64,000 nucleotides of DNA. Origin: Termitomyces sp. T153 (taxonomy: Eukaryota > Basidiomycota > Agaricomycetes > Agaricales > Lyophyllaceae). A model generated the notes under the pieces. That model had not been told where the DNA came from, made no database searches, and was given only the letters and a program-made list of their open reading frames with translations. Where the stretch lies: assembly GCA_018296165.2 (NCBI GenBank), contig JACKQL020000001.1, positions 1,550,001 through 1,614,000 on the forward strand, read 5' to 3'. Below are positions 32,621-42,120 of this stretch, piece by piece. A program made the translations under genes and the position numbers. The stretch's first letter is position 1, and each line of letters begins with the position of its first letter.

Positions 32621-35600
32621 CTAGTCTTGCTCGGAGGTGGCTGCTTGTAGCTCTGAAAGCAATGACGCGATTATACTATTTTGTTCGCAAAGCATTTCGA
32701 GCTCCTTTGCTGACCATAGACGGCCTTCGGGGGGCTTTGTTTTAGGCTCTTCATCATTCTCCCCACGTAAGCGAGGTGGTTGACCGAAGTCCAACTCAGT
32801 CTGTCCCGCGGCATGCTTGTGGATACGCGGATTCGGAAGAACATGAAGAGGCGCAAGCTGGAACCTATTGGCTGTCGTACGATCGTGAGAAACACGAGAG
32901 ACACCGTTTAGACCAGGTGAGTACACGCCACCATGCGAAGAATGCTTATGTCGACTGCCAGGCAAACTCAAGAGAGTTTCTTGCAAGATGGAGAAGGCCA
33001 TGGTTTCTGCAGCTTTGCGAAATTTCGTTAAGCCCGCTTTAGAAGACTGAGCAACCTTTTCTATCTGACGCCGAATGTGCACTGCCCACTGGTATCGCAA
33101 TAGCGAATCATCAACGCTGAACATGTACCTTCGTTTCACCCCATTGTGATTGGCAAACGCTATCTGGAGTGTATACCTCATGACAGCACGTTCGACGAGC
33201 ACAGGTGTACTCAAAGGCAGGCCAGTATACTTGATCGAGTTGGGGCCAGCTCGGCGCATTATTATTGACCTTGAGCCGAGTACGTTCGATTTGACGCGGA
33301 ACGAGACTTCAGGAGACTTTGCAAAGTTCAATACGGGCGGATCGAAAATCAAGTCCTGTCCATAGAGCTCAATGACAAGGCCAGGATCGGCACGAGGTAT
33401 CCGAAGAATTATCGGTTCGGATTCAACTCTCCAGGTTAAACTTGAGGGAATAGCTCGTTTAAGGATGATTGTTTCCATATGGTTGCCAAAAGGTGGAGAT
33501 TGGGAGAGACGTTCATGAACGATAGCTTCATATACATCTCGCAAAAGACCATCAGATACCGAGCTTTTCTGATCATATCGTCTGAACGCATCCACGAACT
33601 CGTCACAGGAGATATTTCGTTGAGGAGCCTGTGTGATACCTGGCTCTTGCGCAATCCCACCATGAAGCAGATCATTGAGTTGAACAATGGCTCGGACGAA
33701 ACGATGAGTGTGATCTTTATTGAAGTCCACGTGTCCCGCATTTGCTTCGTACCACCGGCCAGCAAAGGCTTCTAAAAGATACTCCAAGGCATTGGTCCTT
33801 TCCGGAATGTGAATAGAAAGGAGAAACACCCGCAAAGCATTGTCAACCCTCATGCCTAGGAATCCAAATGAGTCCAAGAAAACCTTAAGGACTGATTTTG
33901 ATGTTCGTTTCACAAGGTACTCTCCGAGCCGCACGCGATCCAGGTCCCAAGTCTTGAAGAGGAGCTGCCCCACAGCGATCGAATCATCTTTGCGTCCTGA
34001 GCTGACGTAGAGTGTGTCGAGAGCATTTTCAGGGTTTTCTGAGAACTTGCTAACAAAGGACGCAAATGCACGGCTCCGTTGTCTGACCCCATTCGACTCG
34101 CTGACATCCGTACTCGTCCGCCCCTCCGTAAAGCGCATCTGGCTGAGCATGACCACGCTCTTGACAATGAACTTCCGACTCAAAGGATCCTTTTCGGCGA
34201 GAGCTTCCTGATTCAGAAAGACGGGCTTCGTGATAACCAGAATATCACTGAATAAAAAGAGGAATCGATCTTTCAGAGTATTCTGGTCGACTACCTGAAT
34301 AACGGGAGTGGCTATCAGCAGCTTCCGCGGTGGGTCTCCCAGAGATGTCGTCCAAATGCGGCTCCTCGATCCTCTAGCTAGTTCTTCATCAATCTTTTCT
34401 AGGAATATGGTCCCTTGAGGCCCCCCAAAGGAATATTGCGAGGATGTCGTAGAAGATGATTCCGAAGTTGAATGAGCAGGGTAATCACTCAAGGACGATG
34501 AAGGATCAGGAGTCGTCGAGGAAAATGGATCGGGCCGTGAAGGAGGCAACAAGGGCGAGGTATCAAAGTCAGAGGCGTTACAACTACTATGGTCAGATGG
34601 AAGAATAGTGATAGTTTTCTTCGCCTTGGGAGTTTTTTCAGTGTCAGTATTTTCGGACCGGGGATGTGCCGACATTGCACGATCATTGTGAGGGGAAAGG
34701 TCTCTGGTGCCTGCCGGCGCAGCTCTAACGTCGTCCCAATTAGCATTGTGCATGTGTTTGATAGCATCTGGCGCAGGAAGTTTCTGTACCAATGGTATTG
34801 ACCGGACTTCAGGAGGTGGCAGAGAAGGAGAAGGATTCGATGAGAACTTCTTTTTGTTCTTGCTCAACCATTGCTTCACACCCGGTAATGTCATGGGGAG
34901 CTTGTACATCCCATTCTGAGAAGGAGAACGCGATGCAATGGGAGAAGCAGCCTGAGATATGGACGTATTGAACTTAGCCACAAGATGAGTGTCAGATGTT
35001 TGATGAGATAGAGTACGCTCCCTCGACGTCAGAGAAGTTTGAGAAGGACCAGCTAAGACCGGGGGTGCCTCTTCTTCGTTACCTGACATCCTAACATCGG
35101 GGCTAGATATGGATGCTGAAGGTAAGCAGTTGGATTCCTCCTGAGTTGTAGTCATTCCGAAGGGGAAGAGTTTTGCATGCTGATACTTGGATTTATTCGC
35201 GGATGTAAGAGGTGGCACTGGAGACGGAGCAGTGCGCGCATGAACGGCTAATGAAGAGATAGAAGCAGAGGCAGACGGTGACTGCATCAAGGATTGAGCC
35301 TGTTGTTGAGCAAATGCGTCAATCTTGTCTATTTTGGCACTGTTAAGGCTGGCACCACTTTCACGGCTTACGGAGTCCGCTCGATTCCGATTGACGAAAC
35401 TATTAGTGCGAGAACGCCGTCCACTACTCGGACCTGTCTTAGAGAAGGCGCCGATGATTTTTTCCAATGTGGTTGGGTTATCATTATTCGGCTCGCGCCA
35501 GTCAGGAGACGGTAAACCAACTGAGAGCCGTTTAGGATATGTCACAGGTGATGTAGACTCATCACTGGTATGAGTCGTGGAATCTCTTTGAGGGGCCGAA

Positions 35601-37408
35601 GGGGCGAGAGATGACCGCTGAGGGGACGCTGGGGATGTTTCCGATTCCACAATTAGACTTCTCGAAGAGAGAGAAGCAGGTAGAGATGCATATGCATCAT
35701 GCTCCGTTTGTGCGAATAGCGTAGGCCGTTCGTCATCTTGATCATTACTTTCCTCTATAGGCATCCGTTTCTTTTCAGGATCTGAATCGTAATTCGGAAC
35801 TAGGTAAAAACAATTGTTGAGTGACAAGACAAAAAAATACGAACTGATGCAATTACCTGGTTCTGCGACCCAGCTAAGCTCACGATCAAAATCATTCGTC
35901 CGTGGCTGGTAAGGTGGATAGAGAACCTCTTCGTCGTCGTCCTGAGAAGACGGTTCTTGTAGAGGTGTTGCAAACGGGCTTGGTGGCAGTGCTTCAGCCA
36001 CAGGTGGTATCCCTTGTAGTGTCCGTTGATTCACGTACGGAGAGGCGCGAGCCGGTGACGGTGAATGAGATCCTCCATTAGTAGAGGCACCCAGAGCGTG
36101 GGGAAACCGCGAAGCTGTTGTCTGAAGAGTCGAGTGGAATGGCTGTGAGAGAGGAAATTGATCTTCGTCGTCTTCTTCAATCATCAAACTTCGTCGTTTT
36201 GGTAGCTCAGGCTGATCTGTTTCTGGTTTCGTGTCAGAGGGTAACGGAGGTTCTGGTTTTTCTTCCTGATCTCCGACTGGCGGGTTCATTGATTGGAATG
36301 GGGTAGTGGACTGGCTTCGAAGAAGACTATCGTCGAAGGCTGGTAAAGGTACTGAGGGGGCATTAGGCGTACTTGGAGTTGTAGACAGCACTCCTTCCGA
36401 GTCCGAGACGCCAGCGGTGGCTGATTGGGAACCCCGGCGAGATCTGCGCTTCCTTCTTCTTGGGGTCGGGGATGAACCAGAACGCTCTTCAATACTGACA
36501 TCACCTGGGTCAGGTTTGACAATCCTTCCGCCTAATCTGCTGAGCATTAATTGCCTCGCCGCAACACGCTCTCCCGTTCCAGTAACAGTGTTGTTCCGAA
36601 CTAGTGTCGATCCCGAGGGCTCATACATTTCGGCACCACCTGTTAAAGATTGCATGGCCAAATTTCGCCCAACTCCCCTCCCTCCAGCACTATTGGAACG
36701 AAGGAGCCCTTTCTGCCAGGCTTCCAATGTGGGCGGTGCGATGGGACTGACTGGGCTTTGAGAGAACGCCAGCGTAACGTCTGGAGAAAGTGGGGTAGGG
36801 GACCTAAGTAGGCGTGATCTTTGTAGTTCGAGGATGTGAGATGCAACCGGAATGGGAGACATGAGAGGTACAAGATTTATGGGTGAACGTAAAGGTGCTT
36901 CATCTTGTGAGGACTCGCCTGCACTCTGAAACGTTGGCGTTGGAGTTTGTGCGGCTCTAGCTTTAGCTCGCAGATCTTTAGAACCCCTCGAGCGGGCGCG
37001 AGAACGAGACCGCCGCTTTGTGCGCGTTGTGGGTACTCGTTCTTCCTCGTCGACTGGCTCCTCAGCCTCAGCCTCAGTTACCTCATTCCTGATCACCTCG
37101 GCCTCTACCTCAACTTCGGGCCCAAGCATCGAATCCTCGGCCTCCGCTTCAACACCAACCTCGCGTGCCTGTTCGGTTTTTCCATTTGGCTTGGTAGCGT
37201 CTTCGACGATTTGATCAGGAGATTGAGTATTGTTCTCCTTCACTAGTACTTCTTCTCCATTGCGTGTTTTCTCTCCCTCGCTCACAGAATCTGAATGCAT
37301 CGGGGGTCGTCGTCCGTCCTTCATCCGTGGTAACGATGCAGCACGTTTGAGTTTGGCCGCTAGAGCCATTCTCTGTTCAGCCAAGCTAGGCTGTTGGTCT
37401 TGTTCCAT
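32621..37408 (-). CDS. Sec7-PH domain protein (ARF guanine-nucleotide exchange factor family)
   Basis: A very large gene of about 1,575 residues. I choose ATG 37408 (MEQDQQPSL) because the upstream frame lacks an ATG. One 57-bp intron lies at 35800-35856. The first 950 residues are disordered and rich in Ser, Pro, Glu and Arg. Then comes a PH-like region (TIFLEKIDEELARG, RFLFLFSDILVIT). The Sec7 domain follows (LDSFGFLGMRVDNALRVFLL, YLLEAFAGRWYEAN, AIVQLNDLLHGG), then a second PH-type region (VERAVMRYTLQIAF, YQWAVHIRRQIEKV) and a short coiled tail. Sec7 proteins load GTP on ARF GTPases at Golgi or plasma membrane. The catalytic glutamate of the loop appears replaced (PERTN for PGEAQ), so exchange activity is uncertain. 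Confidence 0.8.
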   Translation of the reverse strand: MEQDQQPSLAEQRMALAAKLKRAASLPRMKDGRRPPMHSDSVSEGEKTRNGEEVLVKENNTQSPDQIVEDATKPNGKTEQAREVGVEAEAEDSMLGPEVEVEAEVIRNEVTEAEAEEPVDEEERVPTTRTKRRSRSRARSRGSKDLRAKARAAQTPTPTFQSAGESSQDEAPLRSPINLVPLMSPIPVASHILELQRSRLLRSPTPLSPDVTLAFSQSPVSPIAPPTLEAWQKGLLRSNSAGGRGVGRNLAMQSLTGGAEMYEPSGSTLVRNNTVTGTGERVAARQLMLSRLGGRIVKPDPGDVSIEERSGSSPTPRRRKRRSRRGSQSATAGVSDSEGVLSTTPSTPNAPSVPLPAFDDSLLRSQSTTPFQSMNPPVGDQEEKPEPPLPSDTKPETDQPELPKRRSLMIEEDDEDQFPLSQPFHSTLQTTASRFPHALGASTNGGSHSPSPARASPYVNQRTLQGIPPVAEALPPSPFATPLQEPSSQDDDEEVLYPPYQPRTNDFDRELSWVAEPGNCISSYFFVLSLNNCFYLVPNYDSDPEKKRMPIEESNDQDDERPTLFAQTEHDAYASLPASLSSRSLIVESETSPASPQRSSLAPSAPQRDSTTHTSDESTSPVTYPKRLSVGLPSPDWREPNNDNPTTLEKIIGAFSKTGPSSGRRSRTNSFVNRNRADSVSRESGASLNSAKIDKIDAFAQQQAQSLMQSPSASASISSLAVHARTAPSPVPPLTSANKSKYQHAKLFPFGMTTTQEESNCLPSASISSPDVRMSGNEEEAPPVLAGPSQTSLTSRERTLSHQTSDTHLVAKFNTSISQAASPIASRSPSQNGMYKLPMTLPGVKQWLSKNKKKFSSNPSPSLPPPEVRSIPLVQKLPAPDAIKHMHNANWDDVRAAPAGTRDLSPHNDRAMSAHPRSENTDTEKTPKAKKTITILPSDHSSCNASDFDTSPLLPPSRPDPFSSTTPDPSSSLSDYPAHSTSESSSTTSSQYSFGGPQGTIFLEKIDEELARGSRSRIWTTSLGDPPRKLLIATPVIQVVDQNTLKDRFLFLFSDILVITKPVFLNQEALAEKDPLSRKFIVKSVVMLSQMRFTEGRTSTDVSESNGVRQRSRAFASFVSKFSENPENALDTLYVSSGRKDDSIAVGQLLFKTWDLDRVRLGEYLVKRTSKSVLKVFLDSFGFLGMRVDNALRVFLLSIHIPERTNALEYLLEAFAGRWYEANAGHVDFNKDHTHRFVRAIVQLNDLLHGGIAQEPGITQAPQRNISCDEFVDAFRRYDQKSSVSDGLLRDVYEAIVHERLSQSPPFGNHMETIILKRAIPSSLTWRVESEPIILRIPRADPGLVIELYGQDLIFDPPVLNFAKSPEVSFRVKSNVLGSRSIIMRRAGPNSIKYTGLPLSTPVLVERAVMRYTLQIAFANHNGVKRRYMFSVDDSLLRYQWAVHIRRQIEKVAQSSKAGLTKFRKAAETMAFSILQETLLSLPGSRHKHSSHGGVYSPGLNGVSRVSHDRTTANRFQLAPLHVLPNPRIHKHAAGQTELDFGQPPRLRGENDEEPKTKPPEGRLWSAKELEMLCEQNSIIASLLSELQAATSEQD

Positions 37409-38667
37409 GGTGATACGTAGGGCTTCTCTTTGAAAAAGGCACGTTTGAGCGCCACATAATCCTTCAGCACCGACAATATGGCTGACCTTGCCCTGGTCAC
37501 CCACTGCACCAAGTCCCAATAAAGACGTCGATAAGAGATAGAAAAAATAAAGAGAGTCGATTGAGAAGAAGAAGATGCAAAGGAGGTGGTGATGATAGAT
37601 TCTTGGAGAGAAATTATCATCCGAAAGACCCTACCATTTCAAGCATTTCAAGAATGCGCACGTGGCGCCAATTTGCCTCCGTTTGTCGTCGGACTGTTTT
37701 CGACGACAATCACTATTCCTTATACGTTTGGTAAAGAGCCACCGACTTCGCAACCTTGTCTTAGAATGAGATGCTCTTCTACAGACACTTTACCACTGCT
37801 TTCTCTTAAGAACATTCTTGTGCTTCCCTCGCGAACTACTTAGGGGAACATGAGGTCACTGATACAAATTGATGGCCATGAAGATGTATATTGTATCTAA
37901 TGTAAATTTATCGAGCCAAATTTATGGCCATGACGATGTAGATTGTATCTATTGTAAATTTATCGAGCCAGGAACGCTTGCTCACACAAAGAAAACGTGT
38001 TATACTCGCGCAGAATCCGAAAGCCGCGGGTCAATCAATTTAAAATCAACTATACTCAATGATACTTTCTCTTTTCATGAATCAATGATCTGCATAGCTA
38101 AGGACAGGTACGAGTACATACTTTCTACGGCATATTTATCAGTTTTTTCACACTTAGACGCACCGTATGTCAGGTATATATATATACGTTGAATCTGATT
38201 GACTTATTTATTTGCTGAACTCTGTTTCGGTTACAGGATAAAAACCATACTTTTGTTATATATGTACTATACTATCTACCTACGCCAATAGTTAGCTATG
38301 GTCGCATCGGTAAGGATACGCCACGGTAGATAATTCAGACAAATTGAGCTACAAAATACTCAAAGGGCAAGTGGGACAGCATCAAAACCCTGGGGGGAAA
38401 GCTTGGCACCACTGCGTGCGAAATACACCGTGTTGCGCAACTGCCAAATGGGCGGCCACGGGTGGTAAGTAAGTCACACTGACATTCGCAGCGGTCCGAG
38501 AGCTCAAGGATGGGATGACCCGATTGCCGGTATGATCTTCACAAAGTGGGAATCCAAATTTGTCAGTCAATTACCCATGTCGCGAAATATAAACGTAGCC
38601 TGAGAAGTCTCTCGTTCATCTTCACCTAAGTCGACTGTAACCGAACTACGCCAACTTTGAACTTACC
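37409..38667. other. Divergent intergenic region, no supported gene
   Basis: 1.26 kb between the Sec7 gene (minus) and the iron-type dehydrogenase (plus). It should contain both promoters. It carries a 51-bp tandem repeat at 37873-37972, after which AT-rich sequence with TATATATATA near 38,178 follows. Confidence 0.5.
37873..37972. repeat. 51-bp tandem duplication
   Basis: Two imperfect copies (37873-37923 and 37924-37972) begin TGGCCATGA.GATGTA and end ..AATTTATCGAGCCA. Confidence 0.85.
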
Positions 38668-40216
38668 ATGGCATCTCAAGACCAAGCATCCCTTTCAGGC
38701 TTCTATAGCTGGACTGACACTCTCGAGGGTGTGTATTATGGGCCAGGTTCAACCAAAACCGCCTTGCCTAAGCTATTGCACACTTTGGGAATCAAGAAGG
38801 CTCTTGTAGTGACAGGAAAAAGTCTACATGATAAGGCAAGATCAGTCAGATTGCACTCCCTTCGCTGTTTACCAACGAAATGTAGACAGAAATCGTGAAG
38901 GAGATCGAGGGCATCCTAAAGGAGCACAACGCATACGGCGCTACTTTCTATGACATTGGGCAGCACTCGCCCATAGCTGGAATACGCGCTGGGCTAGAAT
39001 TTTTCACACAGCTCGGGTGTGATGGTATAGTTGCCGTTGGTGGCGGCTCGCCTGTTGATGCATCAAAAGCCATACTTTACTTTCAGCAGAAAGAAACCGG
39101 TGGCCAGACACTTCCGCAAATTGCTATTCCAACTACATTGAGTGCCGCGGAGTACAGTGTAAGTCTCGCCGCTCTCTGATGCTGTCCATCCACTCGAGAC
39201 TCACCCTGCTCTTCAGATCGGTGCAGGTTATACTGACGATGAAGGCAATAAAGTAGCAGTCAGCTCGCAGTCCCTTGCTCCTGCTGGGATAATTCTGGAT
39301 GCAGAGTTAACATTGGCTACACCGGATCGCCTTTGGTTGGTACAAGTCTTGTAGTTCGTCTGAAGATCTATTGATCCTTCCTTTCTTTTTCGAGGTTGTC
39401 GACTGGCATACGTTCTCTGGATCATGCGGTAGGCAAGTTCAAAATCGAAAGTTGAACACATGCATAAGGGTTGTCTTACAACCCACGTAGAGAGTCTATA
39501 TCGACCTCTGATACCGCTTCCCGTCAAAGTACTCTGTTACGCTGCTCTTGCAGACCTCTTCACATACCTCCCAAAGTCCAAAGCAAATCCACAAGCTGTC
39601 GACGTTCGTCAGAAGCTGCAACTGGCGTCTTGGATGAGCCTTTGGCCTACCAAGCGAGAGGGTTACAGGTAGGGTGTAGGTTCAATGTTATCATTTAATA
39701 TATGAACATGTCCTGTACACAGTGCTCTCGGATTGTCCCATGCACTTGGTCACAAGCTTGGGGCCAAGTATGATATTCCTCATGGCATCACATCGGTAAC
39801 TGTCTAAAGAACGTGCGCTATGGGCAAACAATTGTTCATTTACATCGTTTTAGTGTCTCACGCTTGCACCGACTGTTGCTCTCCAAACAAAGATCGCTTC
39901 GCAGGATCATAAGGAGCTTCTAGCCAAAACTCTCTTCTATTTACAGCAACCTTCGACAGGCTCGGTAGAAGGCGACATACTCAAACTCTCGTCGCTTATC
40001 CACCGGTGAGTAATGAGTGGATGACGATTTCCTCTTTATTTCACTGACGTTTTATCGTTTAAACTAAGGCTCGTGTCTGATCTTGGTTTACAATCGAATC
40101 TTGCGCAGTATAACGTGCCTCATGCCGATCTTCACAAGATTGCTGGAGGCGCGTTGGGTAGTCAAGATGATCCAAATCTTCCTCAGGTAGTAGAGATGCT
40201 TAAAAACTTGTACTAG
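38668..40216 (+). CDS. Iron-type alcohol dehydrogenase (maleylacetate-reductase-like)
   Basis: This is an NAD(P)-dependent enzyme of the metal-containing ADH family. ATG 38668 has good context (ACCATGG). Visible features are the N-terminal YYGPGSTK and KKALVVTGKSLHDK, the nucleotide-binding GIVAVGGGSPVDASKA, PQIAIPTTLSAAEYS, GIILDAELTLATPD, the metal-region helix RSLDHAVESLY, and LGLSHALGHKLGAKYDIPHG, which holds the His ligands. It ends EMLKNLY, stop 40214-40216. About seven introns of 50-75 bp. The order of motifs is closest to maleylacetate reductase and related fungal short branches, so a role in aromatic breakdown is possible but unproven. Confidence 0.85.
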
Positions 40217-40353
40217 TAGTGTAAGCCATTAGCCGCAACCAAAAATCTAGGCTTGTGATCTGGGCATACCCAGAATTTTGAAAGATATCTCCACATCAAG
40301 TCACGTCAAAATTGCGTCGTAAATACACAAGGATTTGAGTAATGGAAGATGTC

Positions 40354-40360
40354 TATAAAA
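40354..40360 (+). promoter_or_regulatory. Candidate TATA box of the CDF gene
   Basis: TATAAAA lies 40 bp before the ATG chosen for the cation-diffusion gene. An earlier in-frame ATG at 40349 overlaps it, so either the TATA box is real and the protein starts at 40400 or later, or the match is chance. Confidence 0.35.
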
Positions 40361-40399
40361 GGCGTGAATCTCTATCACCCCCTACGGAAATACCCTGGA

Positions 40400-41955
40400 A
40401 TGAGTCGGCCACATTTCTGGCATCAAGTCGGTCGGGCTCATACGTGGGTGTTGGCACCTACGCCGAAATCTCTTCCGACGCTTGTCAAGCGTACACGTCT
40501 CTTGTCTGTTCGATCGTGGGACTCACGACCGCCTCTTCGGTTTCTGAATTCCAGAGCCTTCCCTTTCACATCCCCCCGCAACGGCTCTTCAGACAATCTA
40601 GGAGCGATGGCACAACGACGAGCGTTCTCTACGGCGAGAACTGACGATAAGGATCCCAATAGGCTGAAGAGTTCCGCGAAGGAGACCGAAGTTGGTGACC
40701 ATGATCATTCCCATTCCCACTCACTCTTTGGTCATTCACATGTGAATGGCGAGGAGCACAGTCATAGTCACGGAACAGAGCAAATTATTGCAGTATTAGA
40801 AGGACAAGGTGCGCGAAATACTTCTTGCCTACCCCGCACAGAATCTTGACACGCGTAAGTAGGCGACAGAGGTAGTAGGATTACTCTTGTCGGTCTAGTT
40901 ACAAATGTCGGGTTAACCGCAGCGAAGGGAGTGGCTGGCTGGTATCTGCATTCTGCGTCGCTGCTAGCAGATGCAGGGCACTCGATGAGTGGTACCTTTC
41001 ACTATTCCTTCTCATAAGACAAGCCTGAAGTTACATGAACTATAGATCTATTGGGTGACTTCGTAACCCTCTTTTGCTGGCGCTTATCACGTAAACCTCC
41101 GTCAGAAAGATACCCCTATGGATTTGCAAAACTAGAGACAGTGGGTACCACGATAGTGTCGATATTGCTTGTTGGTGGTGCTCTCGGAATCGGGTTTCAT
41201 TCATACCATCTTCTTATCGCTGCGTTGAGTCAGTCTGCGGCTACACTTCCTACCGGTCCATTGCAGGAAGCTCTCAACACTCTTACATCAATCGCTCCGA
41301 CTATTCCACTCGTTGGTGACGAACACGTTCATGCTGTCGACCCTAATGCTGCTTGGTTCGCTGCTGTCAGCGTTATCGCGAAGGAATGGCTATACCGGGC
41401 AACGAAAGTCGTGGCCGACGAGGAAAAAAGTCCGGTTCTTCTAGCAAACGCAATACACCATAGAAGTGACGCATATTCTAGTCTTGTTGCTTTCTTTGCA
41501 ATTATAGGGACATGGTTGTTCCCTGCACTTCCTTTAGATCCTTTCGGAGGTGAATTCAGTTTCCTTGTTTATCATCATGTTCTCAGTTCCCTTATTCTCG
41601 ATTTTTTCCAGGTCTACTGGTGTCTTTCGTTATCCTGCGGCAGGGATTAGATCTCCTCTCAGGCGCATGGGGTGATTTGACGGATGCGGGTGTTTCGCCC
41701 AAGACACGACGTTCTATAGAACACAAGCTAAACCCTCTAATACACTCGACAACTTCTCCTTCTGCCCTTCTCAGTGTATGCGACTTGCGAGCGCGCCGTT
41801 CTGGCTCGCTACTGTTTGTCGACCTTACTGCCACAGTTTCTCGGACAACTACTGTTCACGAAACATCTATCCTTGATGACAAGATAACAAAGACTCTCAA
41901 GGAGGCTCGTAAAGAGATTTCTGAAGTTCGGGTGAAGTTTCAGCCTCTTGAGTAG
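40400..41955 (+). CDS. Cation diffusion facilitator, mitochondrial MMT1/2-like
   Basis: This is a proton-coupled metal exporter of the CDF family, probably for iron or manganese in mitochondria. The N-terminus is long, basic and hydroxylated (..RRAFSTAR), like a mitochondrial targeting sequence. A His-rich cluster follows (HDHSHSHSLFGHSH, HSHSHG). The membrane domain includes GWYLHSASLLADAGHSMSDL (metal site A, TM2), RYPYGFAKLETVG, a large loop, and the second metal helix NAIHHRSDAYSSLVA (TM5). A cytosolic C-terminal domain ends VRVKFQPLE. At least four short introns. Start codon is uncertain (40349, 40400 or 40610). Confidence 0.85.
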
Positions 41956-42120
41956 GTCTTGTGTCATTAAGTTTGTAATATTCTTTAAAATTGTACAGCC
42001 CCATAAACGAAAGACAAACGTCTACACTGCTCTGATTCCAACTATAGCGTCTTGGTGTGTAAACTGACGATAACCTATCCGACGTTCTTCAAGTCATGGC
42101 TCTAATGAAAATGCAAAACT

